Source of the DNA: Prevotella sp. | Lineage (GTDB): Bacteria; Bacteroidota; Bacteroidia; Bacteroidales; Bacteroidaceae | Reading direction: 5' to 3' | NCBI GenBank assembly: GCA_017458195.1 | Contig: JAFTGI010000122.1 | Span: 1 to 36,468, forward strand | DNA: 36,468 nucleotides | Part shown: positions 1 to 8,306 of the stretch, one piece after another | Layout: each line of letters opens with the position of its first letter | Position numbering within the stretch: position 1 is the stretch's first letter | Made by a program: the position numbers and the translations under genes | Notes under the pieces: model-generated | What the model was told of the DNA's origin: nothing | Database searches by the model: none | The model's input: the letters and a program-made list of their open reading frames with translations, nothing else

Positions 1-65
1 ACTCGTGCTAGAATGCATATGTCCTTGTGTCGAAAGGCTCCTGAATGATGTTATATTAGAGTAAA

Positions 66-1199
66 ATGTATCGGCAGGCACGAGATGAAAACATCATCTA
101 CGCGACACTATTGGAAATATTGTTCATAGTGCCCGCGGTGATGATCTACTATCAGTCCGTCAGGTCGCAAGTGGACTTCCGCTGGGGCGAACTGCTGATG
201 ATATGGCGGCGCATGTCCATGTTCCTCGCTGTGTTCCTGATTCACAATTTCTTCTTGGCTCCCATCCTTGTCTATCGTCAGCAACGGCTCCGTTACTTTT
301 CGTTCGTAGCCGCCCTGGTCCTGATATTCGCAACCGTTCAATGTATCAGCCGTCCGCCGATGGGTGATCGTCCGCCGATGGACGAGCCAGTTGAGCGGCG
401 TCCGCCGATGGACGAGTTCCGGGGGCCAATGGCAGATTTCCATCGTCCCGCCTTCGGCAAGGAGCCACTCCGCCGGGAGCGCCACGAACCCGCCGTCCTT
501 TTCGGTCAGCACGACTTGATAGCCACCATCATGCTCATCATGATGCTTGGCATGAACATCGGCATCAAACTCTATTTCCGCCAGAAGAGCGATCAACAGA
601 AGCTCATTGACCTGGAGCGCGAGAACTTGGAGCGGCAACTGGAATATCTGAAGTATCAGATTAACCCTCACTTTCTGATGAACACGCTGAACAATATCCA
701 TGCGCTGATAGACATTGAACCGGAACAGGCGAAGGAGAGCATCGTGGAGCTTTCAAAGATTATGCGGTTCGTGCTCTACGAAGGTTCAAAGCAGAAGGTG
801 CCCCTGAACCGCGAGATAGGTTTCCTCGAGAACTACATCGAACTGATGCGCATGCGGGTGGCCGACCATGTGAAGATCAGTTTCGAGCTGCCTGAGCGCA
901 TGCCCGACTGCGAGATTCCCCCGCTGATATTCATCACCTTTGTTGAAAATGCATTCAAGCACGGCGTCAGCTATCGTCAGGCGTCGTTCATCGACATCAG
1001 GATCGACACGACGGCAGACACACTTCACTTCGCCTGCACCAACAGCCGCATACCCCAGAGCGAGGACAAGCACGGGGGCGTAGGACTGCAGAACGTGCGC
1101 CGGCGGCTTGACTTGATCTATCCCGACCGGTACACGCTGGATATCCGAGAGAACGAAGAAACATATAATATTGACCTAACCCTGCCACTGAATGATTAG
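66..1199 (+). CDS. LytS/YehU-type sensor histidine kinase
   Basis: Membrane sensor kinase of the His_kinase (LytS) family that phosphorylates the response regulator encoded next to it. About 377 residues. Hydrophobic segments lie near residues 13-30, 48-70, 77-95 and 150-170, followed by a short coiled linker (172-195). The H-box is NPHFLMNTLNNIHALI with the phospho-acceptor His at 202, the N-box is FVENAFKHG (292-300) and the G-box GGVGLQNVRRRL (337-348), so the ATPase domain is intact. The ATG at 66 follows an in-frame TAG at 57, so no longer start is possible. The loop at 96-146, predicted periplasmic, holds three RPPM repeats and many Met, His and acidic residues. The gene overlaps the next one by 8 nt, a typical co-translated pair. 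The signal sensed is unknown. Confidence 0.93.
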   Translation: MYRQARDENIIYATLLEILFIVPAVMIYYQSVRSQVDFRWGELLMIWRRMSMFLAVFLIHNFFLAPILVYRQQRLRYFSFVAALVLIFATVQCISRPPMGDRPPMDEPVERRPPMDEFRGPMADFHRPAFGKEPLRRERHEPAVLFGQHDLIATIMLIMMLGMNIGIKLYFRQKSDQQKLIDLERENLERQLEYLKYQINPHFLMNTLNNIHALIDIEPEQAKESIVELSKIMRFVLYEGSKQKVPLNREIGFLENYIELMRMRVADHVKISFELPERMPDCEIPPLIFITFVENAFKHGVSYRQASFIDIRIDTTADTLHFACTNSRIPQSEDKHGGVGLQNVRRRLDLIYPDRYTLDIRENEETYNIDLTLPLND

Positions 1200-1923
1200 A
1201 GTCTTAGCCATCGACGACGAACCGCTTGCCTTGAAGCAGCTGACGTCGTACATCAAGAAAGTTCCTTTCCTGGAGTTGGCGGGCGAATGCCAAAGCGCAC
1301 TCGAGGCCCGTGAACTGATGGAAAACGAGGTTGTCGATGTAGTCTTCTGCGATATCAACATGCCCGACCTCAGCGGCATGGACTTCATCCGTCAGCTCGC
1401 AGCGCCGCCGCTCGTGGTCTTCACTACTGCCTATTCGGAATATGCCGTTGAGGGCTACAAGGTCAACGCTGTCGACTATCTGTTGAAGCCTTACGGCATG
1501 AACGACTTCCTCAGGGCGGCCATGAAGGTGCAGGAGCAGTACAACCTGCGACATCATGACACGCCGCGCGAGAGCAGCCCCGTACAGGACGACGGCACGC
1601 TGTTCGTGAAGACCGACTATCGCGTGGTTCGCATCAGCATCAATGATATCCGCTACGTCGAGGGCATGAGCGAATATCTGCGCATCTACCTTGAGGGACA
1701 GCCGAAGCCGGTCATCACGCTGCTGTCGATGAAAAAGATGGACGACTACCTGCCCGCCGGCCAGTTTATGCGCATCCACCGCTCCTACATTGTCAACCTG
1801 CAGAAGATTCAGGAGGTCAACAAGAACCGCGTGATTCTCGACAGCGACACGTATCTGCCCATCGGCGACCTCTACAAAGAGCAATTCAACGACTATCTTG
1901 CCCAGAAGTTCCTGGGCAAGTAG
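1192..1923 (+). CDS. LytTR-family response regulator
   Basis: DNA-binding response regulator, partner of the upstream LytS-type kinase. The receiver domain spans about residues 1-120: acidic pocket D8/D9, phospho-acceptor D54 in FCDINMPDLSG, switch Thr79 and Lys99 in YLLKPY. A LytTR domain covers about 137-240, with the conserved FMRIHRSYIVNL segment at 192-203. The length of 243 residues is normal for the AgrA/LytR/YehT class. The start codon lies inside the kinase gene (ATGATTAG overlap). LytTR proteins bind pairs of short direct repeats near promoters; the target genes cannot be deduced from this window. Confidence 0.95.
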   Translation: MIRVLAIDDEPLALKQLTSYIKKVPFLELAGECQSALEARELMENEVVDVVFCDINMPDLSGMDFIRQLAAPPLVVFTTAYSEYAVEGYKVNAVDYLLKPYGMNDFLRAAMKVQEQYNLRHHDTPRESSPVQDDGTLFVKTDYRVVRISINDIRYVEGMSEYLRIYLEGQPKPVITLLSMKKMDDYLPAGQFMRIHRSYIVNLQKIQEVNKNRVILDSDTYLPIGDLYKEQFNDYLAQKFLGK

Positions 1924-1929
1924 TGCTTA

Positions 1930-2571
1930 TCATGCTAACGCCTCCTGCAACAGGCTTTTCTGCCGGTCGGTCAGATTTGTGGGAAGCTGCACGTTCATCG
2001 TAATGATGAGGTCCGTGCCGTTCTGACCCTTACCGCGCAGACGCATCTTCTGGCCAGGTTGAGTGCTGGGCTTCAGTTTCAGCTTCAGTTTCTTTCCATC
2101 ACTTAAGCCGACGACCACCTCGCCGCCGAGCAGAGCTGTGCGCAGGTCGACATTCATCGAAGCCTGTGTCTCTGTCGGAGCCGACTGCCGCCGCTGGCTC
2201 TGTGACGACGCAAATCCGCCGCCAAAGAGATCTTGGAAGAACGAACTGAATCCCCCACCCTGCTTGAAACTCGAGAAATCGAACCCCTCGAAGGGTGAGC
2301 CGCCACCGCCGGAAGTGCGGAATCCGCCAGCACCAAAGGCTTCTGCATCCTTCCACTGCTCGCCATACTGATCGTACTTACGACGCTTCTCGGGGTCGCC
2401 GATGACGTCGTAAGCCTCGTTCAAGGCCTGGAACTTTGCCTTTGCCTTAGGGTCGTCGGGGTGCAGGTCGGGATGAAACTGCTTGGCGCGCTTCAGGTAG
2501 GCCTTCTTCACATCCTTTTGGTCGATGTTCTTATCGACACCTAAAATCTTGTAATAGTCAATAAATGCCAT
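1930..2571 (-). CDS. DnaJ-domain protein with one C-terminal domain (CbpA-like)
   Basis: J-domain co-chaperone expected to stimulate an Hsp70 (DnaK). The J domain occupies residues 4-70 with the essential HPD at 33-35. A Gly/Phe-rich linker follows (about 76-120), then one short beta domain (about 135-213) containing GQKMRLRGKG and LPTNLTDRQKSLLQEAL. There is no zinc-finger region, so it is not a type I DnaJ. Classical CbpA/DnaJ proteins of about 300 residues or more have two C-terminal beta domains; here the first runs straight into the tail of the second, giving only 213 residues. The reading frame is open with no sign of a recent frameshift, so this looks like a compact lineage form. A strong Shine-Dalgarno sequence precedes the ATG. 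It is divergent from the transporter operon. Confidence 0.88.
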   Translation of the reverse strand: MAFIDYYKILGVDKNIDQKDVKKAYLKRAKQFHPDLHPDDPKAKAKFQALNEAYDVIGDPEKRRKYDQYGEQWKDAEAFGAGGFRTSGGGGSPFEGFDFSSFKQGGGFSSFFQDLFGGGFASSQSQRRQSAPTETQASMNVDLRTALLGGEVVVGLSDGKKLKLKLKPSTQPGQKMRLRGKGQNGTDLIITMNVQLPTNLTDRQKSLLQEALA

Positions 2572-2580
2572 AATTCAACA

Positions 2581-2590
2581 TCTCCTTTCT
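2581..2590 (-). promoter_or_regulatory. extended Shine-Dalgarno sequence of the DnaJ-like gene
   Basis: On the minus strand the bases AGAAAGGAGA end 9 nt before the ATG at 2571. This matches 9 of 10 positions of AGAAAGGAGG, the complement of the usual Bacteroidetes 16S rRNA 3' tail. It fixes the start codon and is exceptional here, because nearly all other genes in the window have A-rich leaders with no such sequence. Confidence 0.75.
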
Positions 2591-2719
2591 TTTATAAAGA
2601 ATACAGCAATTATTATGCCGAAACACTTGAGTGGGAGAAAAAATATTTGCTTTCGCTGCATTCATTCGGCGACAATGATCTGCCTTTTCTTGAATGAGCA
2701 TCTGTTTTCTTGGCAATTC

Positions 2720-2751
2720 TTTGGCGGAATGAATAATATTTTGTAATTTTG
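2720..2751 (+). promoter_or_regulatory. Bacteroidetes promoter of the transporter operon
   Basis: TTTG at 2720-2723 and TAATTTTG (fits TAnnTTTG) at 2744-2751 are separated by 20 nt, the spacing of the primary sigma factor promoter in Bacteroidetes. Transcription should start near 2758. This rules out an in-frame TTG at 2749, which lies inside the -7 box, and supports the ATG at 2800 as translation start, leaving a leader of about 40 nt. Confidence 0.8.
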
Positions 2752-2799
2752 CAGGCAATCCGAAAACATAAAACAACAAAACAATTAATATCTAAAAAA

Positions 2800-4443
2800 A
2801 TGACACAAGCAATTCAAAAGACTCTGCGCGACAGTGCCGCCATGCGCTGGACCGCCTTGCTGCTGCTGGCGCTGGCCATGTTCTGCAGCTATGTATTTAT
2901 GGACATTCTGTCACCCATCAAGGACCTGATGCAGGACACGCGAGGATGGGACAGTGCCTCGTTCGGCCGCATGCAGGGCGCCGAGGTGTTCCTCAACGTC
3001 TATGTGTTCTTCCTTATCTTCGCCGGCATCATCCTTGACAAGATGGGCGTTCGCTTCACGGCCGTGCTCTCCGGTGCCGTGATGCTCATCGGAGGTCTCA
3101 TTAAGTTCTATGCCGTCAGCGAGGGATTCCAGGGCTCGGGCCTCGACCAGTGGTTTACCAACAACCTGAACTGGAATGGCGACCTGCCTATTATCGGACA
3201 GATTCTGCCCTTTGCCGACGGCATGCCCGGCTCGGCCAAGCTGGCTGCCTGCGGCTTTATGCTGTTCGGCTGCGGTTGCGAGATGGCCGGCATCACAGTG
3301 AGCCGCGGTATCGTGAAATGGTTCAAGGGCCGCGAGACTGCATTGGCCATGGGCAGCGAGATGGCCCTGGCACGTCTGGGCGTGGCCACGTGCATGATTT
3401 TCTCGCCCTACTTTGCCAAGATGGGTGGCGAAATCCACGTTGACAATGCCGTCAAGTTTGGCGTCGTGTTGCTCTGCATTGCCCTCATCATGTTCATTGT
3501 CTACTTCTTCATGGACCGCAAGCTCGAATCTCAGACCGGTGAGGCCGAGGAGAAGGATGATCCCTTCAAGATCAGCGACCTGGGCAAGATCTTCACGAGC
3601 CTGGGCTTCTGGCTGGTGGCTCTGCTCTGCGTGCTCTACTATTCGGCCATCTTCCCCTTCCAGAAGTATGCCGTCAACATGCTGCAGTGCAACCTGACGC
3701 TTAACCCTGCCGATCCTTCAAGCTACTGGGGTGGCAGCACAGAGAGTTTCAGCATTCCCGTCACGCTGGTGCAGTATTTCATTATGCTCGTGGTGGCCAT
3801 CTGCTCGTTCTCCAGTAACTTCTCGAAGAAAAAGGAGCTGAAGTACGGCCTGATGGGCGTAGCCATCATTGCTCTGGTGGTCTATTGCTACATGGGCTAC
3901 ATGCGCGGTACGGCCGAGACCATCTTCGCCGTGTTCCCGCTGCTGGCCGTTGCTATTACGCCGATTCTTGGCAACTACGTTGACCATAAGGGAAAGGCCG
4001 CCACGATGCTCATGCTGGGCTCCATCCTGCTGGTGCTCTGCCACCTGACGTTCGCCTTCATTCTGCCCATTTTCAAGGGCGATGCCGTGGGCGGTACGAT
4101 CGTGGCCTACATAACGATTCTCGTGCTGGGCGCTTCTTTCTCGCTGGTGCCTGCCGCCCTGTGGCCCTCAGTGCCTAAGCTGGTCGATGAGAAGATCATC
4201 GGTTCGGCCTATGCTGCTATCTTCTGGATTCAAAATATTGGCCTCGGCCTCTTCCCCACCCTCATTGGCAATGTGCTGCAGAACACCAACCCCGAGGGCA
4301 CTCCTGCTCATGAGCTTGACTACACCTGGGCACTGGTCATGCTGGCCGTGCTCGGCATTGCAGCCCTGCTTATCTCGGTCTACCTGAAGGCTGTGGACAA
4401 GAAGAAGGGCTACGGCTTGGAGGAAGCAAACATTAAAGGTTAA
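2800..4443 (+). CDS. MFS transporter, MFSD1-like (first of tandem pair)
   Basis: Inner-membrane major facilitator protein of 547 residues with roughly twelve hydrophobic segments. The motif A loop between TM2 and TM3 is GIILDKMGVRFT (76-87), and a second copy, LGNYVDHKGKAAT, lies in the C-terminal half. The segments LWPSVPKL and IGSAYAAIFWIQNIGLGLFP resemble the animal lysosomal dipeptide transporter MFSD1, so a small peptide or amino-acid derivative is a plausible cargo; this is inference by motif resemblance. Compared with its neighbour it has extra hydrophilic loops at about 107-146 and around the QCNLTLNPADPSSYWGG stretch. The ATG at 2800 is preferred over an upstream TTG because that TTG is inside the promoter. 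First gene of a four-gene operon; 11 nt separate it from the next. Confidence 0.88.
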   Translation: MTQAIQKTLRDSAAMRWTALLLLALAMFCSYVFMDILSPIKDLMQDTRGWDSASFGRMQGAEVFLNVYVFFLIFAGIILDKMGVRFTAVLSGAVMLIGGLIKFYAVSEGFQGSGLDQWFTNNLNWNGDLPIIGQILPFADGMPGSAKLAACGFMLFGCGCEMAGITVSRGIVKWFKGRETALAMGSEMALARLGVATCMIFSPYFAKMGGEIHVDNAVKFGVVLLCIALIMFIVYFFMDRKLESQTGEAEEKDDPFKISDLGKIFTSLGFWLVALLCVLYYSAIFPFQKYAVNMLQCNLTLNPADPSSYWGGSTESFSIPVTLVQYFIMLVVAICSFSSNFSKKKELKYGLMGVAIIALVVYCYMGYMRGTAETIFAVFPLLAVAITPILGNYVDHKGKAATMLMLGSILLVLCHLTFAFILPIFKGDAVGGTIVAYITILVLGASFSLVPAALWPSVPKLVDEKIIGSAYAAIFWIQNIGLGLFPTLIGNVLQNTNPEGTPAHELDYTWALVMLAVLGIAALLISVYLKAVDKKKGYGLEEANIKG

Positions 4444-4454
4444 GACACGCACGT

Positions 4455-5813
4455 ATGGCTGAGGCCATTCGACAACGACTCAACGATTCGCCGGCTGCTC
4501 GCTGGACAGTGCTCATCATCGTGGCTACGGCCATGATGATGGGCTACTTTGTCAATGATGTCATGTCGCCTCTGGAAGCCATGCTCGAGGCGCCGCGGGC
4601 GGAGGGAGGCCTCGGGTGGTCGCCCTCAGACTATGGCGTCTTCTCTGGCGCTGGCAGCTTCATCAACGTCTTCCTGCTGATGCTCTTTTTCTCGGGCATC
4701 ATCCTCGACAAGATGGGGGTGCGCTTCACCGGTACGTTGGCCTGCTCACTGATGGTGGCGGGTGTGCTCATCAAACTCTATGGTTTGAACGCAGACTTTG
4801 GCGACTCCGTCTTATCGCTGTTCAACTATCATCTTCCCAAGTCGGTGGCAGTCATGTCACTGGGCTTCGCCGTCTTCGGCGTGGGCTATGAGATGTGCGG
4901 CATCTCGGTGTCGAAGGCCATGGTGCGCTGGTTCACGGGCCATGAGCTTGCCTTGGCTATGGGCATCCAGTTGGCAATGGCCCGTTTCGGGACGGCGGCA
5001 GCACTGAGCATGTCAGCCCCCATCGCACAGCGCTACCAGCTCAGCACGCCGCTGCTCGTGGCGCTCGCGTTTCTCATCATCGGTCTGCTCGCGTTCCTCG
5101 TCTTCTGCATCATGGACCGCAGGCTCGATCGCGGAAATTCAACACTCAACATTATACAAGCAGAACTCAATGATGAAGATTTCCGCCTAAAGGACATCGG
5201 GCTCATTGTCCGTAATCCAGGCTTCTGGCTCATCACGCTCTTCGTCGTACTGTTCTATTCGGCCGTGTCGCCATTCTTGAAGTTTGCCACAAAACTGATG
5301 GTGGTGAAGTATGGCGTTGACCCTGACGTGGCAGGGTTCTTTACGTCGATTGCACCCTTCGGCACAATGCTGCTGACCCCACTCTTCGGCTCATTCTACG
5401 ACCGGCGCGGACATGGCGTGACGCTTGTCATCATTGGTACGGCCATGCTTGCCTTCGTCCACTTTGCCTTCAGTCTGCCCCTGCACAGCAGTGCATTCGC
5501 CCTGACCCTTATGGTTATACTGGCTGTCGGCTATTCCTTGGCACCGGCCGCCTTGTGGCCCTGTGTTCCCAAGATTATTCCGCTGAAGTGTCTTGGGACG
5601 GCCTACTCCCTCATTTTCTTCATTCAGAATTTCGGCCGAGCCGTCATTCCCATGATGGTTGGCCGCGCCAATGAGCAGGATCCCAGCTACACCAGCGGCA
5701 TGCTCATCTTTGCTCTCACAGCCCTCGCAGGCGTCGCAGTGGCTATCGGACTGCTATGGACTGACCGCCGGAATGGCTACGGCTTGCAACGACCAAATAT
5801 TACCCAATCATGA
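4455..5813 (+). CDS. MFS transporter, MFSD1-like (second of tandem pair)
   Basis: Paralogue of the preceding transporter, 452 residues, about twelve membrane segments. Shared landmarks include DSPAARWT near the N terminus, GIILDKMGVRFT (81-92), YEMCGISVSKAMVRWF, LFGSFYDRRGHGVT and LWPCVPKIIPLKCLGTAYS. It lacks the two long loops of the first copy, so the pair arose by duplication and then diverged, or the first copy gained extracytoplasmic loops. The tandem arrangement suggests two related substrates, opposite transport directions or a heteromer; the sequence does not decide. It overlaps the downstream phospholipase gene by 4 nt (ATGA), indicating translational coupling. Confidence 0.88.
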   Translation: MAEAIRQRLNDSPAARWTVLIIVATAMMMGYFVNDVMSPLEAMLEAPRAEGGLGWSPSDYGVFSGAGSFINVFLLMLFFSGIILDKMGVRFTGTLACSLMVAGVLIKLYGLNADFGDSVLSLFNYHLPKSVAVMSLGFAVFGVGYEMCGISVSKAMVRWFTGHELALAMGIQLAMARFGTAAALSMSAPIAQRYQLSTPLLVALAFLIIGLLAFLVFCIMDRRLDRGNSTLNIIQAELNDEDFRLKDIGLIVRNPGFWLITLFVVLFYSAVSPFLKFATKLMVVKYGVDPDVAGFFTSIAPFGTMLLTPLFGSFYDRRGHGVTLVIIGTAMLAFVHFAFSLPLHSSAFALTLMVILAVGYSLAPAALWPCVPKIIPLKCLGTAYSLIFFIQNFGRAVIPMMVGRANEQDPSYTSGMLIFALTALAGVAVAIGLLWTDRRNGYGLQRPNITQS

Positions 5814-6781
5814 AACGACTCACACTAATCATCCTCACACTGGCCATGCTGACCTCACTGACCATCGGTGCGCGCCCCCGTATCGGACTGGTGCTCGGTG
5901 GCGGCGGAGCCAAAGGGGCCGCTGAGGTAGGTGCCCTGAAGGTCATCGAGCGGGCCGGCATTCCTGTTGACTACATTGTCGGCACCAGCATTGGCGCCAT
6001 CGTGGGTAGCCTTTACGCCGCCGGCTATAGCGCCGCAGAGCTCGACTCACTGTTCTGCCAGCAGGAGTGGCTCGCGCTGCTTACCGACCGCAACATGGAA
6101 CTGAGCGGCGAGCCTTTCAAGCAGGTCAAGGGCGTCACCTACATCTTCGGGTTCCCCGTGCTCGACCAGAACAGTCCCTCATGGGGCGTGCTGCGCGGCG
6201 GACGTGTGGAGCAGGTCATTGACTCAATGCTCGCCGCTAAGAATGCCGTGGAGTTCGAGACGATGCGAATCCCATTCCGCTGTGTTGCCGCAGAGATGAA
6301 GACGGCTCAGGAGGTGGTGCTCAGCAGTGGCACCGTGCCCCAGGCCGTCAGGGCCTCTATGGCCATACCGGGGCTGTTCAAGATGGTGGACATCGACGGG
6401 CGCAAGCTCATCGACGGCGGCATGATGAACAACCTGCCCGTCGACGTGGCCCGCGACATGGGTGCTGACATCGTCATTGCCATCGACCTGCAGCAAGCCA
6501 AGCATGCCACGCGCCAAGAGATGAACGACAACCCCGTGGTGGGTTTTGCCGACCTTTTCGGTTTAGGCAGCCTGGCCAACTGGGTCATCTCACGCCCCGA
6601 CATCCGCAAATACAATGAAAACCGCGTTAGCGCCGACATCTACATCAACCCTCCCCTGCCCGACTATGAGGCTTCGAGCTTCGGCAACGAGGCCATGCGC
6701 CGCATGATCACCATAGGCGAACAGGCCGCGGAAGTGGTTTGGGACAAACTGATGGAACTGAAACAGAACACCAATAACTAA
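5810..6781 (+). CDS. secreted patatin-like phospholipase
   Basis: Serine acyl hydrolase of the patatin family, probably acting on phospholipids or lysophospholipids outside the inner membrane. A signal peptide covers residues 1-20 (hydrophobic, ending at GA-R). The oxyanion loop is GGGGAKG (30-36), the nucleophile Ser60 sits in GTSIG, and the partner Asp202 is in the DGG motif (LIDGGMMNNLPVDVA). The length of 323 residues matches a stand-alone patatin domain; the POTRA and beta-barrel extension of type Vd autotransporters is absent. The start codon overlaps the stop of the MFS gene, and 14 nt separate the stop from the preferred start of the next gene. Whether it works with the transporters, for example on lipid-linked peptides, is unknown. 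Confidence 0.9.
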   Translation: MKRLTLIILTLAMLTSLTIGARPRIGLVLGGGGAKGAAEVGALKVIERAGIPVDYIVGTSIGAIVGSLYAAGYSAAELDSLFCQQEWLALLTDRNMELSGEPFKQVKGVTYIFGFPVLDQNSPSWGVLRGGRVEQVIDSMLAAKNAVEFETMRIPFRCVAAEMKTAQEVVLSSGTVPQAVRASMAIPGLFKMVDIDGRKLIDGGMMNNLPVDVARDMGADIVIAIDLQQAKHATRQEMNDNPVVGFADLFGLGSLANWVISRPDIRKYNENRVSADIYINPPLPDYEASSFGNEAMRRMITIGEQAAEVVWDKLMELKQNTNN

Positions 6782-6795
6782 TAAAACAAATGATT

Positions 6796-8295
6796 ATGCT
6801 TACACAACAAGACCTGAAACAGATTGCTCAGCGCGGCATCAGCGAGGAGCAGATCAACACCCAGTTAAAGCAGTTTGAGACGGGCTTCCCGTTTCTGAAG
6901 TTAGAGGCTGCTGCCGCCGTCGGCCGTGGCATCGTTGCCCCCAATGAAGCAGAGCGCCGCCAGTATGTCGATGCCTGGCAGCAGTACAAGGCCGAGGGCC
7001 ACCGCGTGGTGAAGTTCGTGCCCGCCTCGGGTGCTGCCAGCCGCATGTTCAAGAACATGTTTGCCTTTGTCGATGCCGATTACGACGTGCCCACGACTGA
7101 CTTCGAGAAGAAATATTTCGCTGAGATTGAGAAGTTTGCCTTCTATGATGCCCTGGACGCCGTTTGCCAGAGAAACGAGGGCAAGGGCATCAAAGCCTTG
7201 ATTAGTGAAGGGAAGTATAAGGCTGTTGCCGCCAACATGCTGAAGGCCGAAGGACTGAACTACGGCCAGTTGCCTAAGGGTATGCTCCTGTTCCACAAGT
7301 ATGACGAAGGCGCACGCACCCCGATGGAGGAGCATCTGGTGGAAGGCGCACTCTATGCGGCCTCAAACGGGGAGGCACATGTCCACTTCACCGTTTCCCA
7401 TGAGCACATGGGCTTCTTCAAGCAGAAGGTGGCTGAGAAGGCCGACGGTTTTGCCAAGAAATACGGCATCAAGTACGACATCTCGTTCTCCGAACAGAAG
7501 CCCTCGACAGACACTGTCGCAGCCAATCCGGACAACACGCCCTTCCGCGAGGCCGACGGCTCGCTGCTGTTCCGTCCCGGCGGTCATGGCGCCCTGATTG
7601 AAAACCTGAACGAAATCGATGCCGATGTCATCTTCATCAAGAACATCGACAATGTGGTGCCCGACCGCCTGAAGCCTGAGACCACGGAGTGGAAGCAGGT
7701 CATCGCTGGCGTATTGGTGACGCTGCAGCAGAAGGCTTTCGGATATCTGCGGTTGCTTGACGAGGGGGCCACCGACGAACAACTGAAGGAGATTGTTCAG
7801 TTCGTTGAGCAGTGCCTCTGCACTGACCCGAAGGGCAGCAAGGTCGACGCCGACTACCTGCGTCGCAAGCTGAACCGCCCGATGCGTGTCTGCGGTGTGG
7901 TAAAGAATGTCGGTGAGCCCGGCGGCGGTCCGTTCCTGACCTACAATCAGGACGGCACGGTCAGCCTGCAGATCCTGGAGAGCTCGCAGATTGACACGAA
8001 CAATGCTGAGTATATGAAGATGTTCACCCAGGGCACCCACTTCAACCCCGTCGACCTGGTTTGTGCCGTGCGCGACTATAAAGGCCAGCCCTTCAACCTG
8101 CCCGAGTTTGTCGATAAGACCACCGGCTTCATTTCGTCGAAGTCGAAGGGCGGCAAGGAGCTGAAGGCACTCGAGTTGCCCGGCCTCTGGAATGGTGCCA
8201 TGAGCGACTGGTCGACCGTCTTCGTTGAGGTGCCCCTTGGCACGTTCAATCCCGTGAAGACCGTCAACGACCTGCTCCGCGAGCAGCATCAGTAG
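6796..8295 (+). CDS. DUF4301 family protein, possible nucleotidyltransferase fold
   Basis: Recognised as a member of DUF4301, a family typical of Bacteroidetes with no assigned function; about 499 residues, cytoplasmic, no signal peptide. Three segments resemble UDP-sugar pyrophosphorylases: VPASGAASRM (75-84), like the N-terminal nucleotide-binding loop; RPGGHGALIENL (260-271), like the PDGNGG-type loop; and FIKNIDNVVPD (about 280-290), like the VDN metal-binding strand. On this basis a GT-A nucleotidyltransferase-like fold is inferred. The ATG at 6796 (MLTQQ) is preferred; an ATG two codons earlier at 6790 is equally open. Last gene of the operon begun at 2800, followed 11 nt later by a convergent gene. 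Confidence 0.82.
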   Translation: MLTQQDLKQIAQRGISEEQINTQLKQFETGFPFLKLEAAAAVGRGIVAPNEAERRQYVDAWQQYKAEGHRVVKFVPASGAASRMFKNMFAFVDADYDVPTTDFEKKYFAEIEKFAFYDALDAVCQRNEGKGIKALISEGKYKAVAANMLKAEGLNYGQLPKGMLLFHKYDEGARTPMEEHLVEGALYAASNGEAHVHFTVSHEHMGFFKQKVAEKADGFAKKYGIKYDISFSEQKPSTDTVAANPDNTPFREADGSLLFRPGGHGALIENLNEIDADVIFIKNIDNVVPDRLKPETTEWKQVIAGVLVTLQQKAFGYLRLLDEGATDEQLKEIVQFVEQCLCTDPKGSKVDADYLRRKLNRPMRVCGVVKNVGEPGGGPFLTYNQDGTVSLQILESSQIDTNNAEYMKMFTQGTHFNPVDLVCAVRDYKGQPFNLPEFVDKTTGFISSKSKGGKELKALELPGLWNGAMSDWSTVFVEVPLGTFNPVKTVNDLLREQHQ

Positions 8296-8306
8296 GATCA
8301 GTCTGA

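Noticed and set aside
1-65. Possible end of an upstream gene before the sensor kinase
   Set aside because: Too short to judge; stops at 9, 42 and 57 in the kinase frame and no recognisable peptide in the others.
2558-2779. Small minus-strand open frame upstream of the DnaJ-like gene
   Set aside because: It overlaps the DnaJ-like start and the transporter promoter, has no recognisable features, and lies in AT-rich leader sequence.
2749-2799. N-terminal extension of the first MFS transporter from a TTG
   Set aside because: The TTG is part of the TAATTTTG -7 box and the added residues are not hydrophobic or conserved in the paralogue.
5810-6781. Patatin as a type Vd autotransporter
   Set aside because: The protein ends after the catalytic domain; no POTRA or beta-barrel region follows.
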